A stretch of 64,000 bases of DNA from Streptomyces brevispora (GCF_007829885.1 NZ_VIWW01000001.1:2976001-3040000), one strand, 5' to 3'; numbered from the stretch's first letter, positions 52,950-61,261 are shown. Translations and numbers: made by a program. Notes: generated by a model not told the origin, from the sequence alone.

Positions 52950-53221
52950 TCCGGACTGTCCAAGCCCTCTGCACGCGGATGGCGGGGCGGCCGTTGCGCC
53001 GAGGGAGGTCACGGGGCTGAAGCGCGGTCGCCTCGCCCCACCGAAAGCCTGTCTCCGGGATGGTCTCGCCAAGATCCTGGGCATCGCCGCGAGACATTCG
53101 TAGATTCAGGGTCCTCGAAGATCTCCGACTCCTGCTTGCTGGTGCGGGCACCACCGGCTCTCCACATGACGATGCGGCTCGCCGTTCCGTCGCTCTTGCC
53201 CCATGTCTTGATGTGCGCCAT
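52950..53221 (-). pseudogene. integrase (tyrosine recombinase) relic beside tRNA-Ala
   Basis: On the minus strand a frame starts MAHIKTWGKSDGTAS and continues to EDPES, the N-terminus of Streptomyces integrases. It then changes frame and shows TGFRWGEATAL and RPAIRVQRAW, the region around the first catalytic Arg of the recombinase. Between the two, about 150-200 residues are missing and the C-terminal catalytic part is not found. The relic lies 104 bases from tRNA-Ala, a usual integration site. It is a remnant of an old element. Confidence 0.75.
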
Positions 53222-53275
53222 GGAAGCCACCGCCAATCAGACCGCTGCCGACACGGTGCCGACGTCATGAACGCG

Positions 53276-53317
53276 AGAACCCCCTTGATCTGCGTTTCCG
53301 CAGGTCAAGGGGGTTCT
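53276..53317. terminator. terminator downstream of tRNA-Ala
   Basis: A 13-bp perfect outer stem (AGAACCCCCTTGA and its complement) encloses an inner hairpin CTGCG-TTTC-CGCAG. Confidence 0.8.
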
Positions 53318-53324
53318 GATGATG

Positions 53325-53397
53325 TGGAGCCTAGGAGATTCGAACTCCTGACATCTGCCTTGCAAAGGCAGCGCTCTACCAACTGAGCTAAGGCCCC
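53325..53397 (-). tRNA. tRNA-Ala (anticodon TGC)
   Basis: The 73 bases on the minus strand have acceptor GGGGCCT/AGGCTCC with one G-T pair, anticodon stem-loop TGCCT-TTGCAAG, and T loop GTTCGAATC. CCA is not encoded. Confidence 0.97.
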
Positions 53398-53566
53398 GAA
53401 AAGTAGGCAGCACCCGACGCATCGGCATCGTGGTCACCGCCGCAGACCAGAGTACCGGTTGATTCGCCGAATCCTCCAAAAGACGGGGGCTCCCGGTCGA
53501 CGACCACGCTCCGTAAGATGCTCGTCGTGGTTCGCAGCAGCGAAGCCGCAGCGAAGGGGAGACGCA

Positions 53567-54115
53567 ATGGATGCAGCGCAGCAAGAGGCAACGGCCAGAG
53601 CCAGGGATCTTCAGCGCAGTTGGTACGGAGAGCCGCTGGGGGCGCTCTTCCGTCGGCTGATCGATGATCTCGGCCTGAACCAGGCCCGGCTCGCCGCAGT
53701 ACTCGGACTCTCCGCTCCCATGCTCTCCCAGCTCATGAGCGGTCAGCGGGCGAAGATCGGCAATCCGGCCGTCGTCCAGCGCGTCCAGGCACTCCAGGAG
53801 CTGGCCAGTCAGGTGGCGGACGGCAGCGTCAGCGCGGGAGAGGCCGCCGACCGCATGGAAGAGATCAAGAAGTCCCAGGGCGGCTCCGTGCTCACCAATA
53901 CCGGTCAGACGTCAACGACCGGCGGGGCACCCACCGTGCGCCGTGTGGTCCGCGAGATCCAGTCGCTGCTCCGGTCCGTCGCGGCCGCCGGTGACATCAT
54001 CGATGCCGCGGACTCCCTCGCCCCGACGCACCCGGAGCTGGCAGAGTTCCTCAGGGTGTACGGGGCAGGACGCACCGCGGACGCGGTGGCGCACTACGAG
54101 GGGCACCAGAGTTAG
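53567..54115 (+). CDS. helix-turn-helix DNA-binding protein
   Basis: A 182-aa protein. A Cro/C1-like HTH lies at about residues 25-70 (LGALFRRLIDDLGLNQARLAAVLGLSAPMLSQLMSGQR). The C-terminal part is helical and ends in a hydrophobic face. GGGGAG lies before the ATG. It precedes a Ser/Thr kinase gene by 111 bases, a neighbour pair typical of Streptomyces; regulation of, or by, the kinase is possible. Confidence 0.85.
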   Translation: MDAAQQEATARARDLQRSWYGEPLGALFRRLIDDLGLNQARLAAVLGLSAPMLSQLMSGQRAKIGNPAVVQRVQALQELASQVADGSVSAGEAADRMEEIKKSQGGSVLTNTGQTSTTGGAPTVRRVVREIQSLLRSVAAAGDIIDAADSLAPTHPELAEFLRVYGAGRTADAVAHYEGHQS

Positions 54116-54226
54116 GGCCTGATCCGAACGGCAGGCCCTTGACCGGGTACGGACCCGGCAGCCGCAGTATCCGGGCCCGGGCACGTGCTCGGGCCAAGTG
54201 CAGGAACGGGGAGCGAGCGCAGCGCA

Positions 54227-55684
54227 ATGGGTGAGGTCTTCGCTGGTCGGTACGAGCTGATCGATCCGATCGGACGTGGTGGGGTCGGCGCTGTCTGGCG
54301 TGCCTGGGACCACCGGCGTCGCCGCTATGTGGCGGCCAAGGTGCTGCAGCAGAGCGACGCACACACGCTGCTGCGCTTCGTCCGCGAACAGGCACTGCGG
54401 ATCGAGCATCCGCATGTGCTCGCTCCGGCCAGCTGGGCCGCCGACGACGACAAGGTCCTGTTCACCATGGACCTCGTCAGCGGCGGTTCGCTGGCCCATG
54501 TCATCGGTGACTACGGCCCGTTGCCCCCTCGGTTCGTCTGCACACTGCTCGACCAGTTGTTGTCCGGGCTGTCGACGGTGCACGCCGAGGGGGTGGTGCA
54601 CCGGGACATCAAGCCCGCCAACATCCTCATGGAGGCGACCGGCACCGGCCGGCCGCATCTGCGGCTGTCCGACTTCGGTATCTCCATGCGCAAGGGCGAG
54701 CCGCGCCTCACCGAGACGAACTACGTGGTGGGAACGCCGGGTTACTTCGCGCCCGAGCAGATGATGGGCTCGGAGCCGGACTTCCCCGCGGACCTCTTCG
54801 CGGTCGGCCTGGTCGCCCTGTATCTGCTCCAGGGGAAGAAGCCCGACTCGCAGGCACTCGTCGAGCACTTCGCCTCGCACGGCACGCCCAGCGCTCCGCA
54901 GGGCATTCCCGAGCCGCTCTGGCAGGTGCTCGCAGGGCTGCTGCAACCGGACCCGCAGGCCCGCTTCCGTACGGCCACGGGCGCGCGCAAGGCGCTGACG
55001 GCCGCGGTCGAGATGCTGCCCGATCCCGGCTTCGACGACGAGCCGGTGGAGGTCTTCGACCAGATCGGCCCGCTGCCCGAGGGCTTCGGTCCCGCAGGGC
55101 CCATACCGGCCACCCAGCTACCCGGCCGCCCGGATCTCCAGCAGGCACAGGCGACGCAGGGACTCACGCAACAGGCCGTACAGCAGACCGGCCAACAGAC
55201 CGGCCAACAAGCCGTACAGCAGTCGTACGCGCAGCCTCCGGTCTCGATGTCGGAGACGGGCAGCTTCCACCTCCCGCCGCCCCCGCAGTACCCCGCCCCC
55301 ACGCCTCAGGCTGCGCAGCCCGGCACTCCCACCCCGCCCGGCACTCAGCATCCGGCGCACCCGGCGTCCCCCTTCCCCGCTTCCGCCGCACCGGACCTTT
55401 CACAGGCCCCCACGTCCGCGCTGCAGCACGAGCAAGCTCTCACTCGTGCCTACACCGCTCAGCATCTGCAGGTTCCCGCTGCCGGACCGGGAGTCTCCGG
55501 GGCCGGGGCTCCGCCGTACTTCGGCCAGCCGCCGTCGTCGTCGTCCCAGGTAACGCCGCCTTCGCGCACCGCGGCGCACGCTCCGGACAAGCGGCCGGGA
55601 CCGTCCACGAAGGTGGCGGTCCCGGTGCTGCTGGTGGCGCTGATCTGCTTCGCCGTGGGGATCTGGGCGCTGACCCAGGCCTGA
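54227..55684 (+). CDS. membrane Ser/Thr protein kinase with Gln/Pro-rich linker
   Basis: A 485-aa kinase with GRGGVGAVW, VAAK, HRDIKPAN near 125, SDFGIS and the loop VVGTPGYFAPEQ. The kinase domain ends near 270. A long Gln/Pro-rich linker (about 290-460) with TGQQTGQQ-like repeats leads to a single C-terminal membrane helix (463-484) and then only the ending ALTQA, so there is no external sensor domain. The ATG at 54227 follows GGGGAGCGAGCGC weakly. It is probably controlled by a partner rather than by an external ligand. Confidence 0.88.
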   Translation: MGEVFAGRYELIDPIGRGGVGAVWRAWDHRRRRYVAAKVLQQSDAHTLLRFVREQALRIEHPHVLAPASWAADDDKVLFTMDLVSGGSLAHVIGDYGPLPPRFVCTLLDQLLSGLSTVHAEGVVHRDIKPANILMEATGTGRPHLRLSDFGISMRKGEPRLTETNYVVGTPGYFAPEQMMGSEPDFPADLFAVGLVALYLLQGKKPDSQALVEHFASHGTPSAPQGIPEPLWQVLAGLLQPDPQARFRTATGARKALTAAVEMLPDPGFDDEPVEVFDQIGPLPEGFGPAGPIPATQLPGRPDLQQAQATQGLTQQAVQQTGQQTGQQAVQQSYAQPPVSMSETGSFHLPPPPQYPAPTPQAAQPGTPTPPGTQHPAHPASPFPASAAPDLSQAPTSALQHEQALTRAYTAQHLQVPAAGPGVSGAGAPPYFGQPPSSSSQVTPPSRTAAHAPDKRPGPSTKVAVPVLLVALICFAVGIWALTQA

Positions 55685-55757
55685 GCGACAGAAACTCCCG
55701 TCCAGCAGTCCGCCCGCCCGGACGGGCGCCCGGACGCCCGGCCATCGGACCATCCGG

Positions 55758-57122
55758 CTACCAGGCCTGCGGCGGCCCCCCGTACGGCTGTTGCTGTCCG
55801 ACGTCGCCCGTCCCGGCCGGTGTCGCGGCCGCTGCCTGCCTGCGCCGTGCGAGCAGCGTCCACCCGCCGAGCCCGAGCACCAGCACGGCACCCGCCCCGA
55901 TGCCGGCCGCGCCGAGCAGCTTCATCCTGCTGCTCCTGCTCTCGGCGGCCTGCGCGCCGCTCTGCCCGCTCCTGGCCATGTCCTGGTCGTCCTGTGTGAC
56001 GCCGAAGATGCCCGCATCGCCCTCGTACGGCGTGGGCCCTGCCGTCCCCTTGACCGTGACCGTGAGGGTCAGCGGGAACGGCTCGGAGCCGTAGAACTTG
56101 CCGACCTCCGGGTTCAGCGTGACGGACAGGTAGTACCAGCCGGCGAAGCGCATCGCGCTGACGCCCGTGGCGGAGGCGAACCTGTTCCGGTACGCCACCG
56201 GAGGCACCGGATCCAGCGACACGGAGGCCGGTTTGCCCGAGTAGGACATGGGGGACGCGGCGTCCACATGGCCTTGCGCCGGGTTGTCCAGAGACATCGC
56301 GAGCGCGCTGCTGATGTACTCGTTCTCGTCCGGGAGGGTGCTGTTGCCGAGACCCGCGGTGGCGAAGATCTGCTGCCCCCAGTCCACCGGAACCCGGTAG
56401 AAGAGGGTCTGTCCGGGCTCGACCTCGTCCTTCCACTCACCGGTTGTCAGGCTCGTCGCGTCGTAGTAACCGCTGCCGCCGTGCCGTCGGTTGTCGCTGG
56501 CCGCGGTGGGCGGGGTCGGCGATGCGGACGGCCACTCGTCCGGCGCCTCGGTCCCCGTCGACGCACCCTTCGCGAGCTGCGGCTCAGACACGTACCGGAT
56601 TTCCAGCTCCCAGTCCCCGCGCCCCGAGGTGTCCTTGCTCTCCCGCTCGATCAGGACGTTGTACGCACCGGGATCCTTGCAGATGCTGCTGTCCTTCTTC
56701 ACGTTCCGGTAGGCGTACGCGGCGATGGGACGCGGGTACTCGGCGGACTGGAACCGGGCGTTCTGCGAGCCGCATTCCAGGTTCGACTGGTCCCTGATGC
56801 TGATCGTGATGCCGTCCCCGTAGGCGACCTTGTCGCCCCTCTTGGGCACGACGACGGCCGAGACGTACGCGTTCGTCGTCTCGTCCAGGTTCAGCCGGTA
56901 GTAGAGCTTCTCACCGAACTTGATCGAACTCCGGTAGACCGAACCGGTCTTGAGCTCCGCCGCTTCGGTATTGACCGCAGCACCGTTCACCGCCTTCGCC
57001 TGCGGAGCGAAGATGTACGTGGTGGACTCACCGGCTCCGTACGCCTGTCCCGGCAGCGCCGCCACCGCGCACATCGCCGCGACCACGGCCAGCGTCGCCC
57101 GGCCCCTGCTGCGCTGCCTCAT
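55758..57122 (-). CDS. exported membrane protein, unknown function
   Basis: A 454-aa protein. A signal peptide covers residues 1-29, with cleavage after AYGA-like sequence. The mature domain is beta-rich with two repeated jelly-roll-like halves (about 40-170 and 195-380). One membrane helix lies at about 405-425, followed by a Gln/Pro-rich tail. It contains GEKLYYRLNL and WYYLSVTLNPEVG. No family is recognised. The ATG shares one base with the stop of the preceding reading frame (TGATG), and GGGGAAG lies before it. The neighbour upstream is a decayed paralogue. Confidence 0.8.
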   Translation of the reverse strand: MRQRSRGRATLAVVAAMCAVAALPGQAYGAGESTTYIFAPQAKAVNGAAVNTEAAELKTGSVYRSSIKFGEKLYYRLNLDETTNAYVSAVVVPKRGDKVAYGDGITISIRDQSNLECGSQNARFQSAEYPRPIAAYAYRNVKKDSSICKDPGAYNVLIERESKDTSGRGDWELEIRYVSEPQLAKGASTGTEAPDEWPSASPTPPTAASDNRRHGGSGYYDATSLTTGEWKDEVEPGQTLFYRVPVDWGQQIFATAGLGNSTLPDENEYISSALAMSLDNPAQGHVDAASPMSYSGKPASVSLDPVPPVAYRNRFASATGVSAMRFAGWYYLSVTLNPEVGKFYGSEPFPLTLTVTVKGTAGPTPYEGDAGIFGVTQDDQDMARSGQSGAQAAESRSSRMKLLGAAGIGAGAVLVLGLGGWTLLARRRQAAAATPAGTGDVGQQQPYGGPPQAW

Positions 57123-58201
57123 CACGCGCTTCCCCTCGTCATCCGTGCGGCTGCCCCGCGGCGGTTGCGTACACATACGAACACGGCGACCAGCACAGCC
57201 ATGACGGCAGCCCCGGCGGCAGCCGCGATGCCGGTCCATCCTGCCTCTCCGGCACCACCGCTGTCTCCGGACGCCGTCGGATCGCCCTTCTTGTGCAGAA
57301 ACCGCCCCCGGCATGCACCGGCCGCACATTGTTCCGGCCCTCGTGGCGGTTGGTCCAGGAGACCGGAACTCCGCCCATCCGTAGGGCCGAAGGGCGGCCG
57401 TTGTACATCGTGGCCGAGGTGAACTCACCGCTGCCGGTGAGCGGGTAGCGGGCCGGTGTGCAGAGCCGGGTCGCCCCGTAGGAGTACGTGGTGGAGGTGC
57501 GGTCCACCGTGGGCTCGTTCGCGAACTCCACGTCGTAGCGCACCCGCCGGAACCTTGTACCAGCGTTCGGGACGGCAGGATCCGGTCGCGCCACACGCCC
57601 TGCCCGATCTCCCTGGCATCGTTGAAGCCGGTGCCGCGCCGGGCGTCGCGGGGATCGCCCACCGGCAGCGTGGCCTCCTTGCCACCGGCCGTACTCCGCC
57701 TGGGACCGGGCGGTGGCCACGCCCCTCGCCAGCGGCGTCCGACCCGTACAGGAGCTCCAGCGGCCGGCGCGCGGCAGCGGAGCCCTTCTTGCTCTCCCGC
57801 TCCACCACCAACCGGTACCGGCCCGCACGATCGCAGTCGCGGGTGCCGCCCTCGGAGCGGATACGGGCGACCGCCGATGCCAGCGGGGCCACGCCCGCCT
57901 TCTGGCGGAAGCGCTGGGTGTCCGCCCCGCAGGAGCCGTGCTCCTCGTACTCGATCCTGGCGCTCAGCGCGTCGAACGTGTCGACGGCCGCCCCCGGCCG
58001 CCGCACCACCGCCGCGAGGTCCACGGTGGACAGGGCGTCCAGATCAACCGCGTAGTACCGCTTCTCGTGCCCACGAAGCGGCGGGAGCCTCCCCGGGCAC
58101 CGCCACAGCCAGCTGCGCGCTTGCCACCAGGGGTACAGCGCCCCGCCGACGCTGATCGATGTCGCCGCCCGTGCCCCTCGGTGATGACGGTGTGCCCTCA
58201 T
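57122..58201 (-). pseudogene. frameshifted paralogue of the following membrane protein
   Basis: Homology to the adjacent 454-aa protein is spread over all three minus-strand frames. In order: MRAHRHHRGARAATSISVGG, a signal-peptide core LVASAQLAVAVPGEAPAAS in a second frame, then HEKRYYAVDLDALSTVDL and YRLVVERESKKGS in the first frame, GFNDAREIGQGVWRDRIL in the third, TMYNGRPSALRMGGVPVSW in the second, and a final membrane helix GIAAAAGAAVMAVLVAVFV before the stop at 57122. At least five frame changes are needed, yet no in-frame stops break the pieces. This is either recent decay or a badly sequenced stretch. Confidence 0.75.
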
Positions 58202-58304
58202 CCGTGGCCCTCGACCGAAACTCCCAGCCGCTTTGCTCAAGCAAGCTCTTGATGTGCACAAGCGAACTCAAGGGCACAGGTGCCACGGTCCCGCAACAGC
58301 ACGA

Positions 58305-58332
58305 GGCCCCGGCCGCTCAAGCGACCGGGGCC
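58305..58332. terminator. terminator of the DLW-39 gene
   Basis: A 13-bp stem with one G-T type mismatch (GGCCCCGG and its complement at its base) lies 20 bases after the stop codon on the minus strand. Confidence 0.65.
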
Positions 58333-58351
58333 CGCAACAGACTGTTCTGCC

Positions 58352-58486
58352 TCACACACCCGAACCTGCGGGCACGGAGTCAGTCGCCTCCGTCCACAGA
58401 TCCTGCTCGGCGCGATCCGCCTGGATCTGGCGGTACACGAGGAGCCCGCCGATGGCGGCCAGTGCGACCAGGAGAAGCTTCTTCAC
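58352..58486 (-). CDS. DLW-39 family protein
   Basis: A 44-aa protein with an N-terminal membrane helix (residues 2-18) and the family motif EQDLWTEATD. The GTG start has GAGG in range. In actinobacteria this small gene lies near gyrA and the tRNA-Ile/tRNA-Ala pair, as here. Its role is not known. Confidence 0.85.
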   Translation of the reverse strand: MKKLLLVALAAIGGLLVYRQIQADRAEQDLWTEATDSVPAGSGV

Positions 58487-58859
58487 CGCGCGACCTCGTC
58501 TTTCCTTGGCGTAGGGGACTTCTGCCGCCCGACTATACACACCGGCCGATATCGACCGGTGACCTCCCCGCAACCCAACTGGGGCCTATGGAAAAGCGAT
58601 CGTCGGAGGATCGGGCCGCCCCCACCACCGACCCGTCACCACCCCGCGACGACTCCCGCCACCGCCCCCGGAGCGAACACCGGAGAGGGCCCGGAGAGGC
58701 CCCTGAGAGGCACCGCGCGCGGCCGATCCGGACCGGTTGCACCATACGAGTGGTGTTCATCCGAACATCGGCACATCGGCAGCGTCGGTCCGTGAATTCG
58801 CGAGCCGGATCCACATCATCAGAAAGGTAAGCAAACCGGACCACCGAAAGTGAGGGGCC
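58487..58859. other. divergent promoter region of the DLW-39 and small exported protein genes
   Basis: This 373-base region holds no gene I can support. A near-perfect 22-bp inverted repeat spans 58540-58561 (core CCGATATCG), just upstream of TATAGT (minus strand, 58537-58532), a good -10 for the DLW-39 gene. The repeat would cover the -35, so it may be an operator. Confidence 0.5.
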
Positions 58860-59231
58860 ATGAGCACCTACAAGGCCAAGAACATCTGGACCGCCTTCAT
58901 CACCGCGTTCTTCGCACTTCTCGCCGCACTGGGCCTCGCAGGCTCCACCGCCTCGGCCACGGAAGCCACGGTCACGGAGCCGGCGGCCACGAACCACGAG
59001 CACACGGGTGCGACCGCGGCAACCGCGACCACTCCGTCGGTGCGATGGACCCTTCCGCGCGACCGGGCGCTGCCACCCACGATGAAGCAGCGCATCCGCG
59101 CCGAGGCGCACGGCTCCTCACCCGCCACCCGCCATCTGTCCGCAGACACGACGGACACCGCGAACACCACCAGCACCGCCCGCGCCTCACACGGTGCCCC
59201 GGCGGGCGACGCATCCCTGCTGCCACCCTGA
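58860..59231 (+). CDS. small exported or membrane protein (DUF6344-like)
   Basis: A 123-aa protein with a hydrophobic segment at residues 10-32 that may be a signal peptide or anchor. The middle has the motif RDRALPPTMKQRIRAEAHGSSP, which I associate with DUF6344 proteins of Streptomyces. The rest is Ala/Thr rich. GAGGGG precedes the ATG closely. No function is known. Confidence 0.65.
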   Translation: MSTYKAKNIWTAFITAFFALLAALGLAGSTASATEATVTEPAATNHEHTGATAATATTPSVRWTLPRDRALPPTMKQRIRAEAHGSSPATRHLSADTTDTANTTSTARASHGAPAGDASLLPP

Positions 59232-59640
59232 GAGCGGCGCACCTGACCTCCAGAGCCCCTGGGCCGGTTCACACCGGACGGGGGCTTCTCCGTGCGCCCA
59301 CCACGGCGCACCCGCCACAGCACCACATCGGCCCGAACCCGCCACCGGAGCGGCCGGAGTGACCGGGCGCCTGACGAAGTGACCGAAGCGACCGAAGCGA
59401 CCGAAGCGGCTGAAGCGACCGAAGTGACCGGGTGACCGGACGCCGGGAGCCAGAGCGGCACACACCAGACGCCAGACACCAGGCAGCGGCGCCAGGCACT
59501 GAACATGGGCGCCAGGCACCAGGCACCAGGCACTGAACGCTGGACGCCGGGCACGGACGCCAGGCGCCGGAACCGAAGTTCACGGACGGGAGCTCCCCGA
59601 ACCCCCACCCAATCCCCCACCCCGTCCCACTCCGCAAACG
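59232..59640. other. low-complexity intergenic region
   Basis: These 409 bases hold no gene. They consist of short repeats: GACCGAAGC, then CACCAGG/CAGGCA units around 59465-59540. Confidence 0.6.
59381..59425. repeat. 9-bp tandem repeat, five copies
   Basis: GACCGAAGC three times perfectly, then GGCTGAAGC and GACCGAAGT, preceded by a further degenerate unit. Confidence 0.85.
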
Positions 59641-59680
59641 CAGAAGGCCCGGTCTCTCCGAAGAGAGACCGGGCCTTCTG
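59641..59680. terminator. strong hairpin at the outer edge of the tRNA-Ile relic element
   Basis: A perfect 18-bp stem (CAGAAGGCCCGGTCTCTC and its complement) with the loop CGAA. Before integration it would have stood just after the tRNA-Ile 3' end, and now ends up beside the duplicated tRNA fragment. Confidence 0.85.
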
Positions 59681-59688
59681 TTGTCACT

Positions 59689-59732
59689 GTGGGGCTAACA
59701 GGATTTGAACCTGTGGCCTCATCCTTATCAGG
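59689..59732 (-). repeat. att duplicate: 3' part of tRNA-Ile
   Basis: These 44 bases are identical to 61117-61160 in the intact tRNA-Ile and cover the T arm, variable loop and part of the anticodon arm to the 3' end. Identity stops sharply at 59732. This is the att copy left at the far end of an integrated element. Confidence 0.92.
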
Positions 59733-59886
59733 TCGATCGAGGTGGTCTGTCGACCGCGATGAACGTCCGCTGGACCCTGGTCCGGCTGCCGCTGAGGTTC
59801 GGCGTTGGTCGGCGCCGTACGCGCTTGTTGGTGTCAGGCGTTGGTGTCAGACGATCCAGGCGCCCTTGACATGAAGACAGTTTGGG

Positions 59887-60357
59887 TCAGCTCCGGGACA
59901 CCAGCTCGATGGTCAGCGGGGCCGCTGAGTCAAGGTCGATCGTGTCTCCTTCGTCCTCGGAGAGAGCCTCGTCGGGGTAGTCGGCAGGCACTACGACCAG
60001 CATCGTGTGTGGGCGGGGAAGCCAGCCCACATCCTGTGGAGGGTCGTAGCGGCCGATATCAATGATCCGCACCAGCGTCTCAGGTATGCCCACGAGGCAG
60101 CTGTCACCAACGTGCAGGTTCCACGGCTCAGGGTTGGTCTTGAACAGGCTCATGGTCCATTCCGAGGAGTCGGCCGACACCGCGAAGGCTCTCCGGCCAT
60201 TCCACCTGACCTGAGATTCCGGATCGATCTCGGCCCATGGCCACTCGACCGAGGCATAGAAACGAGACACTTCGGCCACTCGACCCTGCGTCTGCGGGCA
60301 GCTCACACGCAGGACGTCGCCGACCCGGAAGTCTTGATGCGGTGCGTTCTCGCCCAT
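59887..60357 (-). CDS. hypothetical protein, cargo of the tRNA-Ile relic
   Basis: An intact 156-aa frame with low GC for this genome (by eye about 60%). The protein is soluble and acidic at its C-terminus (DEALSEDEGDTIDLDS). I see possible beta strands of an SH3-like or KOW-like type (VGDVLRVSCPQTQGRVAEVSRFY) and Trp-rich sequence. No family is recognised. It has a weak ribosome site, AGGGAC. Being the only complete gene in the element, it may have been kept for a function. Confidence 0.6.
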   Translation of the reverse strand: MGENAPHQDFRVGDVLRVSCPQTQGRVAEVSRFYASVEWPWAEIDPESQVRWNGRRAFAVSADSSEWTMSLFKTNPEPWNLHVGDSCLVGIPETLVRIIDIGRYDPPQDVGWLPRPHTMLVVVPADYPDEALSEDEGDTIDLDSAAPLTIELVSRS

Positions 60358-60423
60358 GTTGTCCCTGTCGTCGTCCGCTCCGAGAGCTGCACGGTACCGA
60401 TAGCCTCACTCACCACTCACCCC

Positions 60424-60574
60424 AGCTCCCATCCCGTCCGCCTTCGACCCACACACCGTGGAGCGGTCGTGGTTCAGGGCGTCAAGGTGGAGCGCGCCAC
60501 TGTACGAACGACCTTGACGCCCTGGGCCGCGACTGCTCGGCTCTGCCTGGGTCGAAGGTGGTCGGCATGGGAGC
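60424..60574. repeat. large imperfect inverted repeat
   Basis: Two arms of about 69 bases (60424-60492 and 60506-60574) face each other. Perfect parts include CAGGGCGTCAAGGT with ACCTTGACGCCCTG and CCTTCGACCCA with TGGGTCGAAGG. Arm identity is about 75% by eye. It lies between the cargo gene and the integrase relic. Confidence 0.8.
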
Positions 60575-60615
60575 CCACAACGCTCACCACGAATCCGCCG
60601 GCACCCGCGAACGGC

Positions 60616-61059
60616 GCCCCTCCCATCAAAGACCTCAAGACCGAGTCCTCCCACGCGGTGCTGCCGCTGCCTGAGTTCTGCGCCCGCGCCCTGGAGGAGC
60701 GCCGGACGCTGCAAGACCTGGAACGGAAGATCGTGGGGGACCAGTGGCACCAGAAGCCGGGGGAAGAGCTGATCTTCTCTTCCGAGCGCGGCGGCCTGAT
60801 CGACCCTGTGGGCTTCTCCCGCAGCTTCAACGCCCTGGTGAAGCGCGCCGGCGTCCGCCGGATCACCGTGCGCCTGGCTCGCCACACCTGCGGCACCCTG
60901 CTGGCCTTCCTCAAGGTGCACCCCAAGGTCGCCCAAGCGATCCTCCGGCACAGCCAGATCAGCATGACCATGGACGTCCACACCCACGTAGTGGGCGACG
61001 GAGAGCGGGAAGCCGTGACGCTGCTCGCCGAACTGCTGGAAGATCCATTGATCGGCTGA
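60616..61059 (+). pseudogene. C-terminal relic of a tyrosine integrase, catalytic Tyr replaced by His
   Basis: The open frame encodes the C-terminal third of a tyrosine recombinase: KTESSHAVLPLPEFCARALEE, FSSERGGLIDPVGF, then LARHTCGTLLAFLKVHPKVAQAILRHSQISMTMDVHTHV. The expected Tyr in MDVYTHV is His (codon CAC instead of TAC). The N-terminal arm-binding domain and first catalytic Arg are absent. It ends 58 bases from the tRNA-Ile 3' end, the usual place of int in integrative elements. Confidence 0.85.
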
Positions 61060-61075
61060 TGTCAGCCGTAGATGT

Positions 61076-61111
61076 CAAAGGCCCCCCACCGTTGCCGGTG
61101 GGGGGCCTTTG
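61076..61111. terminator. terminator between the integrase relic and tRNA-Ile
   Basis: A perfect 16-bp stem (CAAAGGCCCCCCACCG and its complement) with loop TTGC. It serves both the minus-strand tRNA and the plus-strand integrase remnant. Confidence 0.85.
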
Positions 61112-61117
61112 GACTGG

Positions 61118-61191
61118 TGGGGCTAACAGGATTTGAACCTGTGGCCTCATCCTTATCAGGGATGCGCTCTAACCAACTGAGCTATAGCCCC
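61118..61191 (-). tRNA. tRNA-Ile (anticodon GAT)
   Basis: The 74 bases on the minus strand have acceptor GGGGCTA/TAGCCCC, anticodon loop CTGATAA and T loop GTTCAAATC. CCA follows directly at 61117-61115. It lies between the DUF3566 gene and the element relic and remains intact. Confidence 0.97.
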
Positions 61192-61261
61192 GCCGCGCTG
61201 TGCGCTGACTTCTGAAGATTAGCGCACGTCGTGGCCAGTCCCAAAATCGATGCCCTCGCGG

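Noticed and set aside
59689..59732. a functional second tRNA-Ile
   Set aside because: Only the 3' 43 bases are present; the D arm and acceptor 5' strand are missing.
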